From contig JAFYYM010000075.1 of the NCBI GenBank assembly GCA_017557535.1, forward strand, positions 1 to 64,000: 64,000 bases of DNA. The letters are read 5' to 3'. A model generated the notes under the pieces. It worked only from the letters and a program-made list of their open reading frames with translations, did not search any database and had not been told where the DNA came from. This document shows positions 7,438 through 15,520 of this stretch, piece by piece; position 1 is the stretch's first letter, and every line of letters begins with the position of its first letter. The DNA comes from Bacteroidales bacterium. Its GTDB lineage: Bacteria; Bacteroidota; Bacteroidia; Bacteroidales; UBA932. The position numbers and the translations under genes were made by a program.

Positions 7438-8640
7438 ATGTCAGTCATGAGAAGAAGCGTTATTTCCATACTCTTCACGGTTATCCTGACCGTCCTGTGC
7501 CAGACCTCATACGGTCAGGGCTCGGGGCCTGACAACACCTTCGGGGGCGTTGTCAAGCTGGACAAGATCGTGCATGATTTCGGGGATATCCTTGTTTCCG
7601 ACGGACCGGTATCCGCTACTTTCACCGCCACCAACATCGGGGAAAAACCTGTGGTGATTTACAATGTGGTCTCTTCCTGCGGGTGCACTGACGTGGAGTG
7701 GACCAGGCAGCCATTGAAACCCGGAGAGAAGGGAACCATCAAGGCCACCTACAAGAATGACGAGGGTGGATATCCTTTCGATAAGAATCTGACAGTGTAT
7801 TTCTCTGAGCCCAAGCAGCCTGTTATCCTTCGTCTAAGAGGGGAGAGTCATAAGAAGAAACTCAGCCTCGGGGAATTGTACACGATCCGTTTCGGCAATC
7901 TCGGATTCAAGTCCGTTGACATAAAGGCTGGAAATCTATCCCAGGGGCAGAGCAAGAGCGGAGAGGCGCTGGTGGCGAATCTTGGTTCCAAACCATTGAA
8001 TGTGAAGTTCGAGAATGTCAGTGAAGGCTTGACATTGACTCTATCGCAAAACCCTATCCCTGCAGGCGCCACCGCCAAGCTGGTTTATACAGTAAAGGCG
8101 GACAGGAGTCTTTGGGGCAAAAACTATTATTACGCCACCCCAGTAGTGGATGGCCGTGTCTATAAGGCATCGGTGCATCCTTCCTCTGAGCCTGCGGTGG
8201 AAGCCGCTGGCACTGAGGCTGTAGTGGCGGATCCTAATCCGGAGCTCGGCTCAGGGAAGTCCAAGATAGGTTTTTACGCCATAACCAAAGAAGACTTCTC
8301 ATCTTTCACGAAAGAGCAGCGTGAACAGGCATCAGTTCCTGTGGCATCGGAGAGTACCTTCACATTCGGGAAAGTCAAGTCAGGAACTATAGTAAAGGCT
8401 TCGTTCGAGATCGCTAACAAAGGTAAAAGCCCGTTCAAAGTTTATAAGGTTGACTCAGAGAGTTCACGGGTTAAGGTGTCCCAATTCCAGGATATCGCCC
8501 CCGGTTCCAAGGGAAAGCTCGAGGCCGAACTGGACACTGCGACCTTGCCGAAAGGGGAGTGCCTTATCATACTGACACTTATAACAAATTCCCCTTCCAG
8601 GCCCATCATGAACCTTTTTCTCACAGGTTGGATAGATTGA
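7438..8640 (+). CDS. Secreted DUF1573 protein (two copies of the domain)
   Basis: 400 aa. Residues 1-26 form a signal peptide ending near SYGQ. The first DUF1573 domain follows with the hallmark VHDFGDIL, TNIGEKPVVI and VVSSCGCTDVEW, then LKPGEKGTIKATY. A second, more diverged copy lies near residues 300-400 (FTFGKVKSGT, FEIANKGKSPFKVYKV). The fold is an immunoglobulin-like ASPM/SPD-2/Hydin-type beta sandwich, common in periplasmic or surface proteins of Bacteroidota with no assigned activity. It is divergent from parE. The ferredoxin promoter begins at the end of this gene. Confidence 0.85.
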   Translation: MSVMRRSVISILFTVILTVLCQTSYGQGSGPDNTFGGVVKLDKIVHDFGDILVSDGPVSATFTATNIGEKPVVIYNVVSSCGCTDVEWTRQPLKPGEKGTIKATYKNDEGGYPFDKNLTVYFSEPKQPVILRLRGESHKKKLSLGELYTIRFGNLGFKSVDIKAGNLSQGQSKSGEALVANLGSKPLNVKFENVSEGLTLTLSQNPIPAGATAKLVYTVKADRSLWGKNYYYATPVVDGRVYKASVHPSSEPAVEAAGTEAVVADPNPELGSGKSKIGFYAITKEDFSSFTKEQREQASVPVASESTFTFGKVKSGTIVKASFEIANKGKSPFKVYKVDSESSRVKVSQFQDIAPGSKGKLEAELDTATLPKGECLIILTLITNSPSRPIMNLFLTGWID

Positions 8641-8658
8641 TTTTTTAGTTTATATTTG
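8628..8658 (+). promoter_or_regulatory. Promoter of the ferredoxin gene
   Basis: TTG at 8628-8630, a 20-bp spacer, then TATATTTG at 8651-8658, matching the Bacteroidota sigma-ABfr consensus TTG-N19/21-TAnnTTTG. It is 20 nt before the ferredoxin ATG and its -33 box lies inside the end of the DUF1573 gene. Confidence 0.7.
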
Positions 8659-8678
8659 CAAATCAAATTTTAGGTATT

Positions 8679-8852
8679 ATGGCTTACAAGATTTCTGAGA
8701 CTGATTGCATCGCTTGCGGAACTTGCGCTGGAGAGTGCCCTCAGGGCGCCATCCACGAGGGCGATTTCTACACCATCGACCCTGAGGTCTGCATTGATTG
8801 TGGCACCTGCGCTGACGCTTGCCCTATGGGCGCTATCAGCCCTGGCGAGTAA
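8679..8852 (+). CDS. 2[4Fe-4S] ferredoxin
   Basis: 57 aa small electron carrier. Two CxxCxxCxxxCP clusters are complete: C10, C13, C16, C20 and C38, C41, C44, C48, each followed by Pro. This is the clostridial-type bacterial ferredoxin that accepts electrons from pyruvate:ferredoxin oxidoreductase, which is encoded 8 kb away at 16534-20061. It has its own promoter (8628-8658) and its own terminator (8872-8902), so it forms an abundant monocistronic transcript, as expected for a redox carrier in an anaerobe. Confidence 0.96.
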   Translation: MAYKISETDCIACGTCAGECPQGAIHEGDFYTIDPEVCIDCGTCADACPMGAISPGE

Positions 8853-8871
8853 TCTCCGTTAAACGTGTCGT

Positions 8872-8902
8872 AAACTCCGTGCCGTTTGGTGCGGAGTTTT
8901 TA
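8872..8902 (+). terminator. Rho-independent terminator of the ferredoxin gene
   Basis: AAACTCCG (8872-8879) pairs with CGGAGTTT (8892-8899), with an inner CC/GG closing a GTTT loop, and runs into TTTTTATT. It lies 19 nt after the ferredoxin stop. Confidence 0.85.
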
Positions 8903-8926
8903 TTGAAACAAAGATTTATTCGAGAT

Positions 8927-11731
8927 ATGAAGAAGTTATTGATACTCATCGCTATCGTCCTGGCCGGCTCAACAATGGCCGGGGCGCAGCAGCTGCCCAA
9001 CGATCCTGCCGTCAGGAAAGGAAAGCTGGACAATGGCTTGACTTATTACATCAGGTACAATGACAAACCGGCCCAGAGGGCGGAGTTCTACCTGGCCACC
9101 AACGTGGGTGCTATCCAAGAGAATCCAGACCAGGATGGTCTGGCCCATTTCCTTGAGCACATGTGCTTCAATGGGACCAAGAATTTTCCTGGGAAAGCCC
9201 TCTTGAACTGGCTTCAGAGCATCGGTGCCTCTTTCGGCGGTAACGTCAACGCTTCCACAGGTATCGACCAGACCCAGTATATGCTCAATAATATACCCCT
9301 GGTTCGTGAGACCGTCGTTGACACCTGCCTCCTCATCCTTCATGATTATTCCCACTTCGTGACTAATGATCCTGTGGAGATTGACAAGGAGAGGCCGGTG
9401 ATTATCGAGGAGAGGCGCAGCCGCCGCAACGCCCAGTGGAGGACCTTCGAGCGTTCCCTTCCTTATTATTATGGTGACAATAAGTACTCCACTTGCACGC
9501 TCATCGGCAGCCAGGAGAATCTCGAGACCTTCAAGCCCGAGAGCCTTGTGGCTTTCTACCAGACATGGTACCATCCTGGTAACCAGGCAGTTGTGGTGGT
9601 TGGTGACGTGGATGTGGATGCCGTTGAGGCCAAGATTAAGAGAATATGGGCGGATATCCCTGCCGCTGAGAATCCAAAGCCTAAGGCAAAATACACCTTG
9701 ACTGAGTTCACTGAGCCTAGGGTTGGAATCATCACCGATCCTGAGACCACCATGCCCACTGTCGAGATCCTTTGGGAGAGTGACGCCCGTGATGAGGCCA
9801 TGAACAGCACCCCGGCTGGATTCTCCATGGACCTTATCGAGACTCTGGTCTCCAACGTGATGTCAGAGCGTCTCACAGATATCACTTCCAAGGCTGACGC
9901 GCCTTTCCTTCAGGGTATGTTCGGTATAGGCAAGCTCTGCGAGGACTTTGAGGCCGTGATGGGCCGTGTGGCCCTCAAGGAGGACAACATCCTCGGTGGT
10001 TTAGAGTCATTCCTCGTTGAGATTCAGAAGATGAGCCGTTTCGGCTTTTCCGAGGGGGAGGTCACCAGGGCTAAGGATAACATCCTGGCATCTCTTGAGA
10101 AAGCCGCCAATGAGGCTGGCACCAGGAAGAACCCCGAGTTCGTCCATCCGCTCATCAGCAACTTCTTCGACAACCAGGCCTACATGGAGCCTCAGGCTGA
10201 GTATGAGCTAGCCAAGGCTTTCCTCGCGCAGATTGACGCCAATATCCTCAACCAAATGGTATCCCAGATCATCCCGGAAGGGAATATGGTCATGATTTAC
10301 AGCGGCCCCCAGAAGGACGGAATCGCCACCCCTTCAAAGGAGCAGTTACTTTCCGCCTTCGAGGATGCCAAAGCAGCTGAGATTGAGGCTCCCGCTGAGG
10401 AAACCGCCACCGAGCCATTCATGGATCCTTCTGTCTTGAAAGGATCTTCAGTTAAGAAGAGCCGCGCGTCTCTTTATGGTTCCACTGAGTGGACCCTGAA
10501 GAATGGAGTTAAGGTCATTGTCCTTCCTACCGATCACAAGAAAGACCAGATATTGTTCACATTATATAAAGCTGGCGGGCAGAACCTCATTCCTGATGAG
10601 GACATGGCTTCTTTCGATGGTACCGTTTACGGCACATTCGACGCGATGCAAGGAGTGTCCAAGTTTAAGAGCACGGAAGTCACCAAGATGCTTTCCGGAA
10701 AGAATCTTAAGGTCGGCGCTTTCGTTGACGGGCTCTACAATGGGGTCAGCGGCTCATCTTCTGTCAAAGACCTTGAGACCGCTCTCCAGTTGCTTTATTT
10801 GACTTTCACCGATCCCCGTTTTGACCAGGAGGAATGGGATAACGCGATTGCCCAACTGAGGGCTGTGCTGCCTAATGCTCTGGGTACGCCGCAGTTCAAG
10901 TTGCAGAAGGACCTCAGCGATTTCCTTTATGGAGGTAATCCCAGGAGACAGTTCATCTCTATGGAGACCCTTGAGAAGGCTAATCTCCAAACAGTAGAGA
11001 CCTACTACCGCAAAATGTTCGCCTCCGCTGCCGGGAGCGTTATGGTTATCACCGGAGACGTGGATGTTGAGACGTTGAAACCATTGGTGGAGAAATATGT
11101 GGGATCTCTCCCGAAGGGCAAGAAGGCAAAGGGCATCAAGGATCTTGCCCCTAGAATTGTAAAGGGGGAGAACATAAAGACCATCCAGACAGACATGGAG
11201 ACTCCTAAGTCCACTGTGGTTGAGGTTTATTCTGATTACAGGCCTTATACAGTGAAGGATGATGTGTTGGCGAAAGCGGTCAGCTATGTGCTTGATCAGA
11301 TCTATGTCGACACTATGCGTGAGGATGAGGGTGGAACCTATGGTGCATCCTCTTCCGCCAGCGCTGGTCTGGAGCCCGAGCCTATGTACTTGATGCAAGT
11401 CGCTTTCGAGTGCAAGCCGGATATGGCCGACAAGCTAAGGGCTATGGCAAGGGACGAGTTCCGCAAGCTTGCTGAGAATGGTCCGACCGACGAGCAGTTC
11501 TCTCGTACACTGGAGAACTTCAAGAAGAATATCCCTGAGAACAGGATCAGCAACAGCTACTGGATGAATAATCTGGTCAGGTTCGCCAAGTTCGGGTTTG
11601 ATTACGACAAGGAGTATGAGGAAGCTGTGGCATCTCTGACCAAGGAGGGAATCAAGGAGGCGGCCCGTAAGCTTTACGAGTCGGGCAATTTCCTTGAGTT
11701 CGCGCAGATGCCAGGGAAGACCACCGAATAG
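8927..11731 (+). CDS. M16 family zinc metalloprotease (pitrilysin-like, secreted)
   Basis: 934 aa from the ATG at 8927; the longer frame to 8819 runs through the ferredoxin terminator and is rejected. Residues 1-20 form a signal peptide ending in AGA-QQ. The inverted zinc motif HxxEH is H74-FLEH78, followed by a more distal Glu ligand in the EEDKERP-type helix (here VEIDKERPVIIEE). Two M16 repeats are present: residues 30-470 hold the active half, and 520-934 the inactive half (WTLKNGVKVIVLPTDHKKDQ). Length matches the usual Bacteroidota periplasmic M16 protein of about 940 aa. It probably degrades peptides in the periplasm. A strong terminator follows 19 nt after the stop. Confidence 0.92.
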   Translation: MKKLLILIAIVLAGSTMAGAQQLPNDPAVRKGKLDNGLTYYIRYNDKPAQRAEFYLATNVGAIQENPDQDGLAHFLEHMCFNGTKNFPGKALLNWLQSIGASFGGNVNASTGIDQTQYMLNNIPLVRETVVDTCLLILHDYSHFVTNDPVEIDKERPVIIEERRSRRNAQWRTFERSLPYYYGDNKYSTCTLIGSQENLETFKPESLVAFYQTWYHPGNQAVVVVGDVDVDAVEAKIKRIWADIPAAENPKPKAKYTLTEFTEPRVGIITDPETTMPTVEILWESDARDEAMNSTPAGFSMDLIETLVSNVMSERLTDITSKADAPFLQGMFGIGKLCEDFEAVMGRVALKEDNILGGLESFLVEIQKMSRFGFSEGEVTRAKDNILASLEKAANEAGTRKNPEFVHPLISNFFDNQAYMEPQAEYELAKAFLAQIDANILNQMVSQIIPEGNMVMIYSGPQKDGIATPSKEQLLSAFEDAKAAEIEAPAEETATEPFMDPSVLKGSSVKKSRASLYGSTEWTLKNGVKVIVLPTDHKKDQILFTLYKAGGQNLIPDEDMASFDGTVYGTFDAMQGVSKFKSTEVTKMLSGKNLKVGAFVDGLYNGVSGSSSVKDLETALQLLYLTFTDPRFDQEEWDNAIAQLRAVLPNALGTPQFKLQKDLSDFLYGGNPRRQFISMETLEKANLQTVETYYRKMFASAAGSVMVITGDVDVETLKPLVEKYVGSLPKGKKAKGIKDLAPRIVKGENIKTIQTDMETPKSTVVEVYSDYRPYTVKDDVLAKAVSYVLDQIYVDTMREDEGGTYGASSSASAGLEPEPMYLMQVAFECKPDMADKLRAMARDEFRKLAENGPTDEQFSRTLENFKKNIPENRISNSYWMNNLVRFAKFGFDYDKEYEEAVASLTKEGIKEAARKLYESGNFLEFAQMPGKTTE

Positions 11732-11750
11732 GGATTACGCTGATTGATGT

Positions 11751-11790
11751 TGACCGGCGCCGGCTTTGTCTGGTGCCGGTCATTTTTTTT
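11751..11790 (+). terminator. Rho-independent terminator after the M16 protease
   Basis: TGACCGGCGCC (11751-11761) pairs with GGTGCCGGTCA (11772-11782), 11 bp with one G-T pair, followed by eight Ts. Confidence 0.92.
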
Positions 11791-11812
11791 ATATGAATTT
11801 TTTGAAAAAATT

Positions 11813-11842
11813 ATTGTTTTTCATAAATTATTTATATATTTG
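11813..11842 (+). promoter_or_regulatory. Promoter of the nfeD-flotillin operon
   Basis: ATTG at 11813-11816, an 18-bp AT-rich spacer and TATATTTG at 11835-11842. It lies 25 nt before the NfeD start and directly behind the M16 terminator. Confidence 0.65.
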
Positions 11843-11867
11843 CCAAAGACACATAAAACTATTCATT

Positions 11868-12479
11868 ATGATCACTTGGTGGAATTCACTCAGTAGTATG
11901 ATGCAGGTCCTGTGGGCGATAACCCTCTCGGCCACGCTAATCTTTATCATCCAAACCATCCTCACCTTCCTCGGTGTCGGGGGAGAAGGGGGAGTTGACG
12001 CCGATGTCAGCGGCGATGTGGATCTGGGAGGGGCGGACGGCTCTTTCGATGCCGACCCTTCCATGAACCTTCTCACATTCCGTAACTTCGTGAACTTCTG
12101 TCTCGGCTTTGGATGGACTGCGGTGCTGATGCGCGATAAAATCGGTTCCGACTTCCTTCTGGTGCTTCTTGCCATCATCGTCGGAGTGGCTCTCGTAGCT
12201 GCCGTGATGTGGCTGTTCAAGTGGCTGAGCGGGATGCAGCAGAGCGGTAACATCAACGTCCACACCGCTGCCATCGGTTGCGAAGGCAAGGTGTATCTCT
12301 CAATCCCAGGCGAGCGCAAAGGTGAAGGAAAGGTCCAGATCACCATCAATAACGCTGTCCGTGAATATGACGCTCTTTGCGAGGGCGATACCATCCCCAC
12401 CGGCGCCCCGATCAAGGTTGTCGGTGTCATCAATGAGCACACCCTCCTTGTGGAGGAGATAACCCCTACAATCATCTAA
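11868..12479 (+). CDS. NfeD-like membrane protein
   Basis: 203 aa from the ATG at 11868. An N-terminal membrane helix (about residues 8-35), a Gly/Asp-rich loop (GGEGGVDADVSGDVDLGG), and two further helices (about 65-80 and 90-115) precede a soluble C-terminal OB-fold of NfeD type (EGKVYLSIPGERKGEGKVQI, then IKVVGVINEHTLLVEEI). NfeD proteins partner SPFH/flotillin proteins in membrane microdomain organisation, and the next gene, 12 nt on, is a flotillin. The residue range of the OB domain and the gene pair make the assignment firm; the biochemical role remains poorly known. Confidence 0.85.
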   Translation: MITWWNSLSSMMQVLWAITLSATLIFIIQTILTFLGVGGEGGVDADVSGDVDLGGADGSFDADPSMNLLTFRNFVNFCLGFGWTAVLMRDKIGSDFLLVLLAIIVGVALVAAVMWLFKWLSGMQQSGNINVHTAAIGCEGKVYLSIPGERKGEGKVQITINNAVREYDALCEGDTIPTGAPIKVVGVINEHTLLVEEITPTII

Positions 12480-12491
12480 TCTTACATAATT

Positions 12492-13913
12492 ATGGACATT
12501 ACTCTTATTCTCATCATCGTCGCCGTCCTCTTTGTGACGTTCGCGGCCATTCTTAAACGCTACAAGCGCTGCCCTTCAGACAAGATCCTGGTCATTTACG
12601 GTAAGACTGGCAAGAACAGGAGCGGGTCCATCTCATCCGCGAGGTGTATCCATGGTGGTGCGGCTTTCATCTGGCCTGTGTTCCAGGATTATGCTTTCCT
12701 GGATCTCAAGCCTATATCCATTGAGTGCAACCTGACCAATGCCCTTTCGAAGCAGAACATCCGTGTTGACGTTCCTTGCCGCTTCACAGTCGGTATATCC
12801 ACAGAGGCTGACAGTATGACCAACGCCGCTGAGCGTTTGCTCGGGCTCTCGACTGACAGCATCCAGAACATAGCCACTGATATCCTCTTCGGACAGCTCC
12901 GTCTCGTCATCGCGACGATGGACATCGAGGAGATCAACGCCGACCGTGACAAGTTCCTCGCCGCCGTCAGCCAGAACGTTGAGGCTGAGCTTCGTAAGAT
13001 TGGTCTGAAACTCATCAACGTCAATGTCACCGACATCCGTGACGAGTCCGGCTATATCGAGGCTCTTGGAAAGGAAGCTGCCGCCAAGGCTATCAATGAC
13101 GCTAAGAAGAGTGTTGCTGAGCAGAACCGTTTCGGTGAGATCGGAAAGGCTGAGGCTGATAGGGATAAGGACATCCGAATCGCTGAGACTCAGAGAGATA
13201 CCCGTATCAAGACCGCTGCTGCCAACGCTCTTGCGGTTCAGGGAGAGAACACCTCTAAGATTGAGATCGCTAACTCCGACGCCGCCCGTCGTGAGAAGGA
13301 GGCTGAGGCCGCCCGCCTCGCTGTGGCAGCAGAGAAAGTCCAGGCCGCTAAGGCTCTTCAGGAGGCATACCAGAGTGAGCGCGACGCTGAGCTTGCCCGT
13401 GCTGAGAGGGAGAAAGCCACTCAGCAGGCCAACATCGTAGTTCCCGCGCAGATTGACAAGGAGCGCCTGATCATCGAGGCGGAGGCTCAGGCTGAGAAAC
13501 TTCGCAGAACCGCGAAGGGAGAGGCTGACGCTATCTACGCCAAGATGGAGGCCCAGGCCCGCGGTACCCTCGAGATCCTAACCAAGCAGGCAGACGGTTT
13601 CGCCCAGTTGGTCGGTGCGGCTGAGGGTGACGCCCAGAAGGCTGTGCTCATGATGATCTCCGACCGTCTGCCTGAGCTCGTCAAGACTCAGGTCGAGGCC
13701 GTGAAGGGCATCAAGATCGACAAGGTAACCGTCTGGGACGGTAATGGCGGAAAGGATGGTAAGACTTCCACCGCTAATTTCATCTCCGGTCTGATGGGTT
13801 CGGTTCCTCCACTCCAGGATCTTTTCAAGATGGCTGGAATGAGCCTTCCTGAATATATGAAAGGAAAGGAGGTTCCCGAGGATCAGGGAACAGGCAAAAA
13901 GGAGGTTAAGTAG
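12492..13913 (+). CDS. Flotillin-like SPFH/band 7 protein
   Basis: 473 aa. An N-terminal membrane anchor (residues 1-22) is followed by the SPFH domain (GGAAFIWPVFQDYAFLDLKP, INVNVTDI around residue 180). A long Ala/Glu/Arg-rich coiled coil follows (about 190-370: AEADRDKDIRIAETQRDTRI, EKEAEAARLAVAAEKVQAAK). The C-terminal region has the flotillin signature near VQAVKGIKIDKVTVWDGN. Flotillins oligomerise at the cytoplasmic membrane and organise detergent-resistant microdomains. It is co-transcribed with nfeD upstream and with a small Xre-type regulator that begins 2 nt after its stop. Confidence 0.93.
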   Translation: MDITLILIIVAVLFVTFAAILKRYKRCPSDKILVIYGKTGKNRSGSISSARCIHGGAAFIWPVFQDYAFLDLKPISIECNLTNALSKQNIRVDVPCRFTVGISTEADSMTNAAERLLGLSTDSIQNIATDILFGQLRLVIATMDIEEINADRDKFLAAVSQNVEAELRKIGLKLINVNVTDIRDESGYIEALGKEAAAKAINDAKKSVAEQNRFGEIGKAEADRDKDIRIAETQRDTRIKTAAANALAVQGENTSKIEIANSDAARREKEAEAARLAVAAEKVQAAKALQEAYQSERDAELARAEREKATQQANIVVPAQIDKERLIIEAEAQAEKLRRTAKGEADAIYAKMEAQARGTLEILTKQADGFAQLVGAAEGDAQKAVLMMISDRLPELVKTQVEAVKGIKIDKVTVWDGNGGKDGKTSTANFISGLMGSVPPLQDLFKMAGMSLPEYMKGKEVPEDQGTGKKEVK

Positions 13914-13915
13914 TT

Positions 13916-14149
13916 ATGCCGATAATTGTTAATGTCGATGTGATGCTTGCCAAGCGGAAGATGACTTCCGCGGAATTGGCTGAGAAGATCGGCATCTCCG
14001 CCGTGAATCTCTCGATCCTCAAGACCGGCAAGGCCAAGGGTGTCAGGTTCAGCACGCTCGACGCTATCTGCAAAGCGCTTGACTGCCAGCCCGGTGACCT
14101 GCTGGAATACCGTCCACCTGAGCCCGGAGTCTCTGAAGAGACTCTGTGA
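13916..14149 (+). CDS. Small Xre/Cro-type helix-turn-helix regulator (YozG-like)
   Basis: 77 aa. One HTH domain fills the protein: DVMLAKRKMTSAELAEKIGIS is the scaffold and first helices, AVNLSILKTGKAKGVRFSTL the recognition helix region, and ICKALDCQPGDLLEY the closing motif typical of the YozG subgroup. It probably binds DNA as a dimer in the cytoplasm. Relatives often sit beside DUF2975 membrane proteins; here the gene begins 2 nt after flotillin, so it is translationally linked to nfeD-flotillin. A CGAATA-G-TATTCG inverted repeat (14161-14173) just downstream could be an operator but this is weak. Confidence 0.9.
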   Translation: MPIIVNVDVMLAKRKMTSAELAEKIGISAVNLSILKTGKAKGVRFSTLDAICKALDCQPGDLLEYRPPEPGVSEETL

Positions 14150-14160
14150 CTATAGGGAAG

Positions 14161-14173
14161 CGAATAGTATTCG
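14161..14173. repeat. Short inverted repeat CGAATA-G-TATTCG
   Basis: A perfect 6-bp inverted repeat with a one-base centre, 11 nt after the HTH gene stop, in the intergenic region before the next promoter. The size and symmetry suit a small HTH dimer. There is only one copy and no proof of function. Confidence 0.25.
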
Positions 14174-14211
14174 TATTACGGAAGTACTTGTTAATCAATT
14201 AGAAACTAAAT

Positions 14212-14245
14212 CAGATGGTGTCTAAATAGGCACCATCTGGTTTTG
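14212..14245 (+). terminator. Rho-independent terminator of the nfeD-flotillin-HTH operon
   Basis: CAGATGGTG (14212-14220) pairs with CACCATCTG (14231-14239), extended by T-G and C-G pairs, and runs into GTTTTGT. Confidence 0.85.
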
Positions 14246-14266
14246 TATTGTCCGGTTAATCATCTG

Positions 14267-14302
14267 TTTCTGCGACACGGCAAGTATTTTTTAGTATATT
14301 TG
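14267..14302 (+). promoter_or_regulatory. Promoter before the 403-aa lipoprotein gene
   Basis: TATATTTG at 14295-14302 matches the -7 consensus; TTTCTG at 14267-14272 is a weak -33. The -7 box ends only 6 nt before the ATG at 14309, so the mRNA would be leaderless or nearly so. Confidence 0.55.
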
Positions 14303-14308
14303 AGCATT

Positions 14309-15520
14309 ATGAGAAAAACACTATTCATTTCTTTAAGCCTTCTGCTTGCTTGTTGCGCAGGTGCTCCTAAGAGCGAAGTCGCCAATATCGCCACTATCCG
14401 TGACGGATGGCGCGGAAAAACTATCGAGACCAAGAATCTAGGCTCACAGCCCAATGTGATGCAATTGTTGCGGGCCTTCAATGAGGTCTGGCCATCTGCC
14501 GGGGCGGATTCCATCATCACCGAGGCGGGGGATAGGCTTTTTGTTTCTAATGATGTCACAGAAGGAGGTTCCGGAAAAGTTTTCGTGGATTGCGAAGATT
14601 TCTTTATCGCCACGTTCAATCCAGGGAATACTGGCGACAAGAGGACTGAGGCCCGCACATATTCAAGGGAAAACGGTCACACTTTGTTCGCTGTCCTTTT
14701 GGAACAAGTCCATACGGAGGAGATGGAGTTCTGCTGCTTTTATGACTATGATCCCTCGACAGGCGTCATGACTCCTGAGGACGAGCCTTATGCCGATTTC
14801 AAACCCCAACATGCGGGTTCTATCTTGACTTATTGGTTGACAGAGGGAGATTATGACCAGGATATAATCATCGTCGAGACTTCGCCGGATGACAGCTACC
14901 CGACCGCATACCATCATTATACCTTCAACGGGATGAAACACGAGTTCAGTTATTGGAGCAACGAGTTCATCTATCCCGAGTATGAGGATGAGCATGATTT
15001 CTTGCCCGAGGAAGCTGTTCTCAGGGCAGAGTCTGAGAATTACTGGTTATATACATCTGTCGCTGAGCCAGCCTCTGATGATGATCCCGAGATCACCGTG
15101 TTGTGGGTAAGGAGCAAAGAGGATGACGTGGTTACACAGATTTGTGTCACTTCCCCGGACTCTGAACCTAAATGGGCCTCCATGACGGACGGGAACGCTA
15201 TCCCGGTCAAAGTGGGAAGCGGGGACATAGCGGTTGTCGAGAATGTCCAGGCTGTCCCGTGGGATCCTGACAAGTTCTACCTTGACGGCTGCCCGGATGC
15301 CAGGAACATCTGGTCTTACATTATTGACGTCAGCGACCCTGACAATGTCAGGGCGATTCAGTTCCCTTCTACGGAGGGATTCATCTCGTTCGACTCAGCT
15401 AAGCGGCGGATCCACCTTGGGGCATATCGCTACCACGATGAGGGTGGACGTTATTCGGTCGAGCAGGTCTATACTATTGACGGAAAGTTTATATCAGAAG
15501 AAGTAATTGGAGATGAATAA
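14309..15520 (+). CDS. Predicted lipoprotein, function unknown
   Basis: 403 aa from the ATG at 14309. A lipoprotein signal (MRKTLFISLSLLLAC) ends at Cys15 with lipobox LLAC. The rest is acidic and beta-rich with no domain I recognise. A Ca-binding or propeller-like nature cannot be decided. Segments such as GGSGKVFVDCEDFF, FKPQHAGSIL and SGDIAVVENVQAVPWDPDKFY show no catalytic motif. The gene overlaps the next one (YARHG protein) by 8 nt, so the two are translationally coupled and probably act together at the envelope. The family appears restricted; I do not assign a function. Confidence 0.75.
   Translation: MRKTLFISLSLLLACCAGAPKSEVANIATIRDGWRGKTIETKNLGSQPNVMQLLRAFNEVWPSAGADSIITEAGDRLFVSNDVTEGGSGKVFVDCEDFFIATFNPGNTGDKRTEARTYSRENGHTLFAVLLEQVHTEEMEFCCFYDYDPSTGVMTPEDEPYADFKPQHAGSILTYWLTEGDYDQDIIIVETSPDDSYPTAYHHYTFNGMKHEFSYWSNEFIYPEYEDEHDFLPEEAVLRAESENYWLYTSVAEPASDDDPEITVLWVRSKEDDVVTQICVTSPDSEPKWASMTDGNAIPVKVGSGDIAVVENVQAVPWDPDKFYLDGCPDARNIWSYIIDVSDPDNVRAIQFPSTEGFISFDSAKRRIHLGAYRYHDEGGRYSVEQVYTIDGKFISEEVIGDE

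Noticed and set aside
8819-8926. Extended N-terminus of the M16 protease
   Set aside because: The extra codons run through the ferredoxin 3' end and its terminator; a typical signal peptide begins at 8927.
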